Source: Acidobacteriota bacterium
Lineage (GTDB): Bacteria > Acidobacteriota > Holophagae > Holophagales > Holophagaceae
NCBI GenBank assembly: GCA_016213735.1
Contig: JACQZU010000004.1
Coordinates: 1 to 49,793 of the forward strand
Direction: 5' to 3'
DNA: 49,793 nucleotides
The translations under genes and the position numbers were made by a program. Every line of letters begins with the position of its first letter. Within the stretch, counting starts at the first letter, position 1. Under the pieces are notes generated by a model, which ran no database searches, was not told the DNA's origin, and saw only the letters and a program-made list of their open reading frames with translations. This document shows positions 7,719-16,900 of the stretch, one piece after another.

Positions 7719-7997
7719 TTATCTCAATCGTTTCCAGTACAACCAAGGCAATGAAATTACAGAAAACCATAGTAAGCCGATGACCCAAAAAACGGTATCT
7801 TTGGATTGTAATTTAAGCTTAATCATTTTGACGAAACCGTATACAACAGAGATAATCCAGCCAATGCCAAAAATCGATGCCAAGGAGATCTGAAGCAATT
7901 GGTGATTCTCAAAATCATTAAAAACATTGGACAAAATAATCAAAGGTATACCCAGTAGTGGCCAGTGGCAAAATATTAGGTCGGATTTTTTTCTCAT
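7719..7997 (-). CDS. Small polytopic membrane protein, candidate immunity protein for RHS tip 1
   Basis: A 92-residue protein with about three membrane helices (near residues 10-25, 37-57 and 68-85) and a basic C-terminus. No known family was recognised. ATG 7995-7997 is preferred over the ATG at 8010-8012 because GGAGAC lies at proper spacing before it; the upstream ATG has no ribosome binding site. It begins 22 nt after the stop of the full-length RHS gene on the same strand and shares its AT-rich composition, which differs sharply from the RHS core. Position suggests an immunity protein for the AT-rich tip of that gene. It lacks obvious sequence similarity to the other small membrane protein at 5486-5725. 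Confidence 0.65.
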   Translation of the reverse strand: MRKKSDLIFCHWPLLGIPLIILSNVFNDFENHQLLQISLASIFGIGWIISVVYGFVKMIKLKLQSKDTVFWVIGLLWFSVISLPWLYWKRLR

Positions 7998-8019
7998 ATT
8001 GTCTCCACTCATTAATATT

Positions 8020-11000
8020 TTATGGGGTCTTACATTCGATTGTTTCAGACGATCTGCTTCCGTTTCTCTTAAAGAAATTCAGGATGCCAAAGTCAAATGA
8101 AACACCAGCACCAAATGCAGCCTTAAAGCCTGCTCCAAGCCCTTTATCGCGCGTATAACCAGCATTTGCACCAAGCTGGCTTCCGGTTGTCGCACCTGCT
8201 TTAACTGTCACTAAATCAAACCCACCGAGCAAATTGACAGTCACTTTGCCACCTGCTGATGCGTTTGGTCCTCGTGCTGCGGCATTTGTCGCGACGCCAA
8301 TTCCATTGAGCCCAGCATTGACTTCAAGTTCTGCTGGACTTGTCTTTGTTGACCCGGAAAAGGTTAATAGCCCAAAGAAGGTCGTGATGCTCTTTTCTAT
8401 TTCGGTCTTCTTTCCTGCCCAAAAACTGAAACCTTTAATTGTCGCATCTCCACCATGACCCTCAGTTTCAGTACGGACGGTGGTGACTGAACCATCAACG
8501 GTAGTAGTTTTTGTCTGCTTTAAGTCACCTTTTGATAGATCCTCTGTTTTTGTTTGCGACAATTCCGCAGCTGGTGTATCCGTCCCCGATTGGCCCTGTG
8601 GCGCCGGTGCTTTGCCTCCCGTTGATTTCTTATCCCCGCCCGTGAGGATGATCAAGGTCGCACCCGGGGCCAGGCCGAGTTGTCCCTCGTACTCCGACTC
8701 TTCCTGGCCCGTGGCCCAACGGTGCCCGCCTTTTCCATCCGAGATGATGAAGGCCCTTCCATCCGGGTCCGAGTGGGTCACCGGGTTGTTGGTCACGTAG
8801 TTGTACAAATTCCAGCTTTCGGGATCGTCCTTGGTCTGGTCGTAGGCCGGATCCACCTGCGCGAACTTCCCGTAGGCCGGCAGGTACATCCGCGCCTGCA
8901 TGTAGATCGCCGATCCCGGCTGGTCCTCGTGGTTGGTGAAGCGGCGGATGCTGGTGGCGCCCTCGCTTCCGAACCTCTCCCCGAAGGGCAGGTTCTTGCT
9001 CTTGCCGACCACGATGCCAGCACCGTCCGTGATCCAGTTCGGACTGCCGAGGTTGTCGCCCTGGATGTAGCGCGTCCCGTCCGCCGTCTCCTCGCTCAGC
9101 AGCTGCCCGAAGCCGTAGACGCAGGATTTCTTCCATTCCAGCGTTCCGCCCGAGACCACCTCTGTCTGCAGGCTGGCGCAGGCGTACCAGGCGGCCTGGC
9201 TCAGCGGGTCCGTCCCGATGGCGAGCCCCGCCTCGAATCCTTCCGTCAGCACCTGCCCCCGCTGCGTGCTGCCCACCGACACGTCGTCGTAGACCACCTT
9301 CGTGGCCGCCGTCTGGTTCAGGCTCGTGCTGGTGAACATGTCCCCGTACAGGTGGATCCACAGATTATCCGCCCGCTGCAGCGTGAAGGTGATGGAAAGC
9401 TGCTGCCAGGCCCCGTTGCCCGCCAGGGAAACGCACTTCTTGCTGTCGGTCGGGGCGCCGATCTTTCCGTCGTGGATCGCCAGGAGGCCCGAGACGCCCG
9501 CCGGGGCCTTGAACCAGACCGAGGCCGTCACCGTGTCCCCGGCGGCGAAGGCCCCCAGGGCCCGGCTCAGCGCCCCGGCACCGGCCGTTGCGTGGTGGAC
9601 CGCCGCCCCCTTCTGACCCCCGTGGGACCCGCTGCCCACCGCGAAGACCGCCAGCGGCTCCCGGTGGAAGCTGTACACCGTGTACTGCGTCGTCCCCTCC
9701 GTCCCGTTCGTGCGGCGGAAACGGAGCCCTTCCCCGTCCAGCAGGAAGCTCGCCGTCACCCCCTCCACCCGCTCCCGCACCACGCGGCCCGACGGGTCGT
9801 AGACCCAGGAGGTCGTGTGCGCCCCCGTGTTGTTCGGGATCGCCTCGACAGAAGCCAGCCGGCCCAGGTCGTCGTACACCGCCCCCGTGGAGAGAGGCCC
9901 GTTCACCGTGTTCACCGCGGAGGGCAGGTCGTTGGACCCGTTGTACGCCGCCGTCCAGGCCAGCACCTCCTCGGGCTTCGTCCCCCCGGCCCCCGCCGTG
10001 TAGGAGAACCCCGAACTGCTCCGGTTGCCCCAGCGGTCATAGGAAAAGGCCTGTTCCATCCGTTCCCCCGGATGGAGCCCCTGGACCGAGGCGCTGCTGA
10101 GGCGCTGGAGCGCGTCGTAATCGAAACTGTCCCCGCCCCGGGACAGCATCAGCCCCCCCGCGCTCCAGGCGATCGCCAGATCCTCCAGGACCGCGCCCCC
10201 CGCTTCGTGCTTGAGCTGGACCAGTTCCCCCTGGTCCCTGCGCCACGCCGTGGTGGCGCCGTTCCCGTAGGTGAGGGTGTCCGTCACGGTGGCGCCCACC
10301 GCAGGGCCATAGGTCATGAGGCCCCGGCGCACGCCCTCCAGCTTCACGTCCCAGGGACGCCGGCTGGCGTCGTAGGTCGTCGTCACGGTCTGGGCGGCCC
10401 GGCCTCCCCCGCTGGGGTAGCTGAGGGAACTCTCCTGCCCGAAGGCGTCCAGCACCCGCGAGACCGTGAAGGACTGGCTCCCGTCCGAGACCGTCTTGGA
10501 TCGCAGGCGGTAGAGATCGTCGTAAAGGTAGGTCTCGGTCAGGGTCGAAGTCCCCACGCCGACGATGTCCATGCTCTCCGTCAGCCCCGCAGGCAGGTGG
10601 GACCCCGGATCGTAGATTCCGAACTGCCGGGTCACCGTGCCTTCGGGGCCCGTTGCGGTCACGGTCTGAGGCAGGAGCCAGGCGTTCAGGTCCGTGGTGG
10701 TCAGGTTGGACCGGTTGCCGCTCCGGCCCTTCTGTGCCACGGTGCGAGGCATCCCCAGCAGGTTGTGCTGGTCGTAATGGGTGGCACCCTCTTCGGGCTC
10801 CAGGCGGTCGGTGAGCCAGCCGATCTTGTTGTAGGTGTAGCTCCGGACCTGGTTCCCCTGCTCCGTCAGGCAGAGACGGCCGTCCTCGTCGTAGGTGTAG
10901 GTGCTCACCTGGCCCGCCTGGTCCACCACCGCCGCCTTCTGGCCCAGCAGGTCGGTGACGGTGGTCCTGGGGTTGTTCCGGTCATCCTGCACCGTGGTCA

Positions 11001-13905
11001 CCACGCCCGTCCGGCCGCTCATCGTTTCCAGCATCCACGTGGGCTGCCGGGTCACGGTGCTGAGGCGCCTGCCCCGGGGGTCCGTCACGCTCTCGACCCG
11101 GTCCAGGGGGTCGTAGGTCCAGGTGGTCCGGCCGTACTCGGCTTCGTCGGGTTTCAGGACCGGGGTCTGGGAGGCCTTCAAGCCCCATTCGTTGTAGGCC
11201 GTCAACTGCCGGCTGCCGTCGGGGAAGTCCACGCGGACCACCCGACCGTGGGCATCCAGGGTCGTGCGGGTCACCAGGGTCCGGGTTTCCCCCGCGACGG
11301 ACTCCTCCTTCCAGCGCCCGTTGGGGTCGTAGGTCGTGGTGGAGGCGAGGGCCCCCACGGCCCCCCGGGGCAGGCGGGTCACCCTCCAGGTGCGACCCCA
11401 CCCGTCGTACTCCGTGGTGGTCACGATGCCGAGGGGATCGGTGCGCTGGGTCTCCCGCCCGAGGCCGTCCCGCTGGTAGGTGGTCCAGCGGCCGTCCACC
11501 AGGTCCCGCTCCCCCGTGAGCCAGTGCTGGGGGCCCGGATCGTAGGTGTACTCATGGCCCGCGGTGACGGGAAGGGTGGGATGCGCCGGGACGGGGACAC
11601 TGTTGTTGGTCAGCGTCTTTTCCACGCGGGTGGGAAGGGGGAGGTCCCCGAGGAAGGAGACCGTGCGCTCCTGGGAGACGAAGGGGGTCCGGGTCCCCGT
11701 CCGGGACTCGATGCGGCCCTTGGGGTCGAAGGTGATGTCCGTGGTCCCGAAATCCACGGAGGTGACGGGCTGCTTCTGGGCGTCCACCCGAAGGCCCGGG
11801 AGGGCGCTGCCGGCCAGGGTTTTCTGCTCCTTCGTGGATTGCAGGGCCCCGAGGGCATCGTTCCATGCCCGGGTCAGGAGCATCCCTTTCCGGTGGATGG
11901 GCCCACTCCCGGGGATCGGGAGGCTGGCGGACCACATTTCGGGTGGATTGTTGTCCACCGCTGGGGGGAATTGGCCTTGCGGCGGCTCCACCACCTCGTC
12001 GCTCTGGGTGGGGCCATAGGCGTCCCGGGTGCCCCCGGCCCGGAGGGTCCGTTTGGGCAGGTCCCGGGTGTGGACCTGGGTCCGCATGGCCACGGGGTTC
12101 AGGGGAAGGCCCACCGCACCCGCGGGATTGGCCCAGCTCCGGAGGTCGTAGCCGTCCACCACGGTGACCTGGTCCACGTCGGAGACGGCGGGTCTCCAGG
12201 CGCCGGAGGCCAGGTCCGCACTTCCCGGGAAACCGCTTCCCCGGATTTTTTCGCGTCCGAGGATCATGGCCGTGGCGAAGGCATAGACCTGGGTGTCCCC
12301 CAGGGCCGGCTGCTTCAGGACGGGATCCACCGCCCAGATCCTGCCCTTGGGATGGGTGATCCGCTCCCCCCTGAAGGGCGTGCCGGCCCCGGGGGCGGCG
12401 CTGGGGTAGGTGAGGATGTGGGTGAGGTGCTCGGGCTGGGTGTACACATCATCCATGCCGGTGGCCTGATCCACCTGGGCCCTCGGCCACACCTTGGCGA
12501 TGAGCACGGTGCGTCCGGGATCCCCGGGGTCCCCACTGGTGGTGGTGATGGTCTGGACCCCCATGAGCCGTTTCCCCGGCACCGGGGTCCCCGCCGCCGG
12601 GATTTCCCCGCTGTCGCGGAAGGGTTTCCAGCCCGACCAGACCCCATTGTCATAGCTGAAGGCCCCCAGGGAATGGGATTCGGCGTAGGTGAAGGTCTCG
12701 GTCAGACCTTCGGGATGACTGACCTCCACCGGCAGGGCGGGGGTGCCCTCGTAGGGCGGATAATAGGAGCCACCGGGCCCCGTGCGCCCCGGAGCCAGGA
12801 TCCGGTTCGGGCTCCACACAAAGGTGGTGGTTCGGGTCTGGTTGGCCGCACTCTCGGCCCAGCTGAGGGGGAGAAAGCCCCCGTCAAAGATCCCTGCCCA
12901 GGTGCTACCTCCCTGGGGGTTCCAGGGTGTCTTCCGCTGATGGGAGCGGTAGCGCCCGGTGAGCGTGGCGGTGGGCAGGCCAAGACTGTTGATCACCGTG
13001 AGGGTGGCCGTGGGTGAACTGTCCACCAGGCTGACCCCGTCCTCCCAGTAGGCCAATGGGAGCACCCCCGTCAAATCCAGGCTGATCGTGTCCGCTGTCA
13101 CGGCCAGGTTCTGCAGGACAATCCTGGTAGGAGCGCCGGGCTGGCCCCCACTCTCCGTGATGGTGACGTGGTCTCCCCAACGGTTGGTCACGTGGGTGAC
13201 GTTCTGGGCACGGATGCTCCATATGGCCTGGTCTTCCAGCAGCACGATGGAGCGCTTGGGCAGGTCCAGGTGCTTCATCCTCTCGTCCACGGGGTCCAGG
13301 TAATCCACATGCCAGTAGGCGTCCAGGAAGAACCGGGTGCCGTCCGAAGCCGGGTAGACGAAGTCCACCTGGAAGACAACGCCTCCCGCACCCGGATCCG
13401 GGCCGAGGTAACTCTCGGCCTCTGTCTGACCGGTATCCACCCCACGCTGGGTGGCCCAGGCCAGCAGTTTGGCCTTGTCGGGGAGGGTCACGCCCGCAGG
13501 TACGCTGCGATGAAACGAGAGTTGGGAACCCTGGTACAGCACGGTGGCCTGGGCTGGGGAAGTGCTGGGATCCGCAAGATCCGGCCATTCCACCGGCTTG
13601 AAGGACCCGCCGAGGTTGGGCGGGATCCGCTCACCGATGGGGATCCCGCTCCGCAGGCCATCGTTGGTGTGAAGGGTCCAGACGAATCCCAGGGGAATGC
13701 GGCCAGGGAGTTTGGGACCCAGGGGGATCCTCAAGCCCAGGTTTCCCTGGACGGCATCCACCGAGCCCAATCGCACAGGGATGGATGCCGTGGCCGATGG
13801 GGCGTCCGGGGTGAAGGGGGGAAGGGGAGAGGTTTGGGCCCCGAGGGGCACCAGGCCCCAGAGGAGCAGGGCAGTCCGAAGCGGCCCCAGGAGGGTTCCT
13901 TGCAT
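8020..13905 (-). CDS. Secreted RHS/YD-repeat protein with polymorphic toxin-like C-terminal tip
   Basis: A 1961-residue protein beginning with a Sec signal peptide (hydrophobic LLLWGLVPLGA, likely cleaved near residue 25). A large N-terminal beta-rich region follows, then many YD-type repeats between about residues 850 and 1400 (for example YTYDEDGRLCLTEQG). Next come a beta-sandwich domain resembling carbohydrate-binding modules, the RHS core end (RMYLPAYGKFAQVDPAYDQ, YNYVTNNPVTHSDPDGR), and a unique tip of about 245 residues rich in Gly, Thr and Ala. YD repeats form a shell that encapsulates a C-terminal toxin in known RHS and Tc proteins. ATG 13903-13905 is chosen because GAGG lies 7 nt upstream; a GTG at 13924-13926 is the alternative. 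The gene starts 30 nt after the Ig-repeat gene and is followed by a candidate immunity gene. The tip turns AT-rich below about 8640. Its toxic activity is unknown. Confidence 0.85.
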   Translation of the reverse strand: MQGTLLGPLRTALLLWGLVPLGAQTSPLPPFTPDAPSATASIPVRLGSVDAVQGNLGLRIPLGPKLPGRIPLGFVWTLHTNDGLRSGIPIGERIPPNLGGSFKPVEWPDLADPSTSPAQATVLYQGSQLSFHRSVPAGVTLPDKAKLLAWATQRGVDTGQTEAESYLGPDPGAGGVVFQVDFVYPASDGTRFFLDAYWHVDYLDPVDERMKHLDLPKRSIVLLEDQAIWSIRAQNVTHVTNRWGDHVTITESGGQPGAPTRIVLQNLAVTADTISLDLTGVLPLAYWEDGVSLVDSSPTATLTVINSLGLPTATLTGRYRSHQRKTPWNPQGGSTWAGIFDGGFLPLSWAESAANQTRTTTFVWSPNRILAPGRTGPGGSYYPPYEGTPALPVEVSHPEGLTETFTYAESHSLGAFSYDNGVWSGWKPFRDSGEIPAAGTPVPGKRLMGVQTITTTSGDPGDPGRTVLIAKVWPRAQVDQATGMDDVYTQPEHLTHILTYPSAAPGAGTPFRGERITHPKGRIWAVDPVLKQPALGDTQVYAFATAMILGREKIRGSGFPGSADLASGAWRPAVSDVDQVTVVDGYDLRSWANPAGAVGLPLNPVAMRTQVHTRDLPKRTLRAGGTRDAYGPTQSDEVVEPPQGQFPPAVDNNPPEMWSASLPIPGSGPIHRKGMLLTRAWNDALGALQSTKEQKTLAGSALPGLRVDAQKQPVTSVDFGTTDITFDPKGRIESRTGTRTPFVSQERTVSFLGDLPLPTRVEKTLTNNSVPVPAHPTLPVTAGHEYTYDPGPQHWLTGERDLVDGRWTTYQRDGLGRETQRTDPLGIVTTTEYDGWGRTWRVTRLPRGAVGALASTTTYDPNGRWKEESVAGETRTLVTRTTLDAHGRVVRVDFPDGSRQLTAYNEWGLKASQTPVLKPDEAEYGRTTWTYDPLDRVESVTDPRGRRLSTVTRQPTWMLETMSGRTGVVTTVQDDRNNPRTTVTDLLGQKAAVVDQAGQVSTYTYDEDGRLCLTEQGNQVRSYTYNKIGWLTDRLEPEEGATHYDQHNLLGMPRTVAQKGRSGNRSNLTTTDLNAWLLPQTVTATGPEGTVTRQFGIYDPGSHLPAGLTESMDIVGVGTSTLTETYLYDDLYRLRSKTVSDGSQSFTVSRVLDAFGQESSLSYPSGGGRAAQTVTTTYDASRRPWDVKLEGVRRGLMTYGPAVGATVTDTLTYGNGATTAWRRDQGELVQLKHEAGGAVLEDLAIAWSAGGLMLSRGGDSFDYDALQRLSSASVQGLHPGERMEQAFSYDRWGNRSSSGFSYTAGAGGTKPEEVLAWTAAYNGSNDLPSAVNTVNGPLSTGAVYDDLGRLASVEAIPNNTGAHTTSWVYDPSGRVVRERVEGVTASFLLDGEGLRFRRTNGTEGTTQYTVYSFHREPLAVFAVGSGSHGGQKGAAVHHATAGAGALSRALGAFAAGDTVTASVWFKAPAGVSGLLAIHDGKIGAPTDSKKCVSLAGNGAWQQLSITFTLQRADNLWIHLYGDMFTSTSLNQTAATKVVYDDVSVGSTQRGQVLTEGFEAGLAIGTDPLSQAAWYACASLQTEVVSGGTLEWKKSCVYGFGQLLSEETADGTRYIQGDNLGSPNWITDGAGIVVGKSKNLPFGERFGSEGATSIRRFTNHEDQPGSAIYMQARMYLPAYGKFAQVDPAYDQTKDDPESWNLYNYVTNNPVTHSDPDGRAFIISDGKGGHRWATGQEESEYEGQLGLAPGATLIILTGGDKKSTGGKAPAPQGQSGTDTPAAELSQTKTEDLSKGDLKQTKTTTVDGSVTTVRTETEGHGGDATIKGFSFWAGKKTEIEKSITTFFGLLTFSGSTKTSPAELEVNAGLNGIGVATNAAARGPNASAGGKVTVNLLGGFDLVTVKAGATTGSQLGANAGYTRDKGLGAGFKAAFGAGVSFDFGILNFFKRNGSRSSETIECKTP
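9331..9722 (-). repeat. 392-bp direct repeat within the full-length RHS gene (copy B)
   Basis: The intragenic partner of 6965-7356, lying within the carbohydrate-binding-like domain just before the variable RHS end. The constant 2366-bp offset and lack of indels point to a recent duplication or to maintenance by gene conversion. Confidence 0.85.
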
Positions 13906-13935
13906 GGTCGTCCTCGCGTTTGTCACGGGCGTCTC

Positions 13936-16900
13936 TCAGTTCACAGGGGTGCAGACCAGGGGGTTCACGCGGATGGTGGCCGTCGCGCTCTTGCTGGGAT
14001 CGGCCTGGCTGGTGGCCGTGACGGTGCAGGTTCCGACCATGAGGGGGGCCGTCCAGGACACGGAATTGCCCGAAGGCGTGCCCAAAATCCCTCCACTGGC
14101 CGTCCATGTGACAGAGGTGTTCGGATTCCCGGCCACAGAGGCCACGAAGGAGAAGGCCGCCCCGACATCCATGGAGAGTTCGCCCGCATTCAGGGTCACC
14201 GAGACGCTTCCCGTGGTGACCGTGAGGGTGATGGTCGTTGAAGCGCTTCCGGCGGCGTTGGTGGCCGTGACGGTGTAGGAAGTGTTTGGGCTCGTGGCCG
14301 TTGGCGTGCCGCTGATCACCCCCGTCGTGCTGGAGATGCCCAGGCCGGCCGGGAGGGGCTGGTCGATGGACCAGGAGGTGGCGGTGCCCCCGGTGTTGCT
14401 GGGTGACCAGGGCGTGATGGGGGTCCCCACGGTGTACACCTGCGAGGGTGGGTTGTAGGAGATGTTGGGGGGCTGGGCGGGCTGTTCCACCGTGAAAGGG
14501 GTGGCGGAATTTACGGCCCCTCCAGGAGTGGTGACCGTGATGGGCCCTGTGGTGGCCCCGGAAGGCACCGAAGCGATGATCTCCGTAGGGGGGTTCACCG
14601 CGAAGGTGGTCGCCGCGGTGCCATTGAACGCCACGCCGGTGACCCCGGTGAAGTTCGTCCCCGTGATGGTCACGCCCGCCCCCACGGGACCGGAGGTTGG
14701 GCTGAACCCCGTGATCGTCGGGGGCGGCACCGTCACCGTGAAAAAGGTGGCGGAATTCACTGTCCCTCCTGGGGTGGTGACCGAGATGGGTCCTGTGGTG
14801 GCCCCGGAAGGTACCGAAGCGATGATCTCCGTGGGGCTGTTCATCGCGAAGGTGGTCGCCGCGGTGCCATTGAACGCCACGCCGGTGACCCCGGTGAAGT
14901 TCGTCCCCGTGATGGTCACGCCCGCCCCCACGGGTCCGGAGGTTGGGCTGAACCCCGTGAGGGTGGGAGCTGGAGCAGACAGGACGATCACGGTCGCCGT
15001 GGCCCGGATGGTAGAATCGGCCGTGCTGGTGGCGCTCACGTGGTAGGTGCCGGGCGTGTTCGGGGCCGTGTAGAGCCCCGACGGGCTGACGCTTCCTCCA
15101 CTCGGCTCCAGAACGGCCCAGGTGACGGTGTTGGGCGTGAGCCCGGCGACGGTGGCGGTGAAGGGCTGGGTGCCCCCCAGGGCCAGGGAGACGGTCTCGG
15201 GGGCCACGGCCACCCAGGCATTGGCCACGGTCAGGAGGACGGCGGTGGTCTGGGAGGGGTCGGCCTGGCTGGTGGCGCGGAGGGTGTAGGTGCCGGGGTT
15301 GGCCGGGGCGGTCCACAGGCGCTGACTGGATGATCCACCAGATCCGGCGCCTCCGGTGGAAAGGGTCCCTCCGCTGGCGGTCCAGGACACCCCGGTGGTG
15401 GGGGTGCCGGTGACGGCGGAAGCCAGGGTCACCTGGGCGGTCGGCAGGGCCCAGGACCGGAATGGCGTCACCGCCAGGCCCACGTTGGAGGCCGCCACGG
15501 TCACGGTGGCCATGGCGATGAGGGTGGGATCGGCCTGGCTGGTGGCGGTGAGGTGGTAGACGCCGGGCAGGGTGGGGGCGGTGTAGACGCCGCCCTGGGT
15601 GACGCTGCCTCCGGCGGCCTCCACGACCCGCCAGCTCACCGCGCCGTTGCCGGAGCCCATCACCTGGGCGCTGAAGGTCTGGACCTGGCCCGGGGACAGG
15701 GCCTGGAGGGCCGGGGACAGGTGGATCCAGGCGGGGCCTACCACGAAGGAAGCCCCGACGGTGGCGACGCCTGCGCTGCCCGTGATGCCGTAGAGGCCGG
15801 GCGTGGCCGGCGCGGTCCAGGTGGTACTGGGGCCCGTCCCGGCGCTGAGGGATCCGCCCGTGGCGGTCCAGGCGGGGGAGGGGGCGAAGGGGTCGTCGGG
15901 CAGCCAGGCGAGGGCCTGGGTCCCGGAGGCCTTCACCCAGCCGCCCTCCGGGCTGATGGCGTTGGCCGTGGCCGAAAGGGATATCGTGGCCGTGGCGCTC
16001 TTGCTGGGATCGGCGACGCTGGTGGCGGTCACGTGAACCGCCCCCCGGGGGGTGGCAGGAGGAGTGTACTGGCCATTCGCGCGGATGCTGCCGCCGTCCG
16101 CCTCCACCACGCTCCAGGTCACCGCCGGGTTGGCGGCCCCGGTCACCCGGGCCGTGAACCACTGCGTCCCGGTGGTGGCGACGATGGTCTGCCCGGGATT
16201 GATGGCGACCGCCACCCCCGGGACCGTCACGGTCGCGGTGGCGCTCTTGGAGATGTCGGCCTGGCTGGTGGCCACCACGTGGTAGGTTCCGCCCGCCAGG
16301 GGGGGCGTGTAGACCCCGGCGCTGTCCACCGACCCGCCTCCGGCTTCCTGCACCGTCCACCATACGGCCGTGTTCGGCGTGTTGCTCACCGTGGCGGTGA
16401 AGGCGAGGGTCTGGCCCGCGAGGACCGTGGCCGAACTGGGGCTGACCGCGACGCTGACCGGGGGAAGGGAGACGGTCACCGTGGCCTGGGCGCTCTTGGT
16501 GGGATCGGCCTGGCTGGTGGCCACCACGTGGTAGCTCCCCGCCGTTCCCGGGGCCGTGTAGAGCCCGGCGGGGCTCACCGTCCCGCCCCCTGCCTCCGTC
16601 ACGCTCCAGGTCACGGCCTGGTTGGCGGTCCCCGTGACCGTGGCGGTGAACGGCTGCGTCCCGCCCGTCAGGAGGCTCGCGGTGGCCGGGGCCACGCTCA
16701 CCGCGATGGCCGGCACCGTCACCGTGGCGGTCGCGCTCCTGGTGGGGTCGGCCTGGCTCGTGGCCACCACGTGGTAGGTGCCGGGCGTCCCCGGGGCCGT
16801 GTAGAGGCCGGAGGCACCCACGGTGCCTCCCCCCGCCTCGGTCACGCTCCAGGTGACCGCCGTGTTCGCGTTGCCCGAAACCGTGGCGGTGAACGGCTGG

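Noticed and set aside
8680-13017. A 1445-codon open frame on the plus strand
   Set aside because: It is antisense to the RHS gene and arises because GC-rich codons rarely give stops on the other strand. It has repeated low-complexity Gly/Arg/Pro/His content and no family motif.
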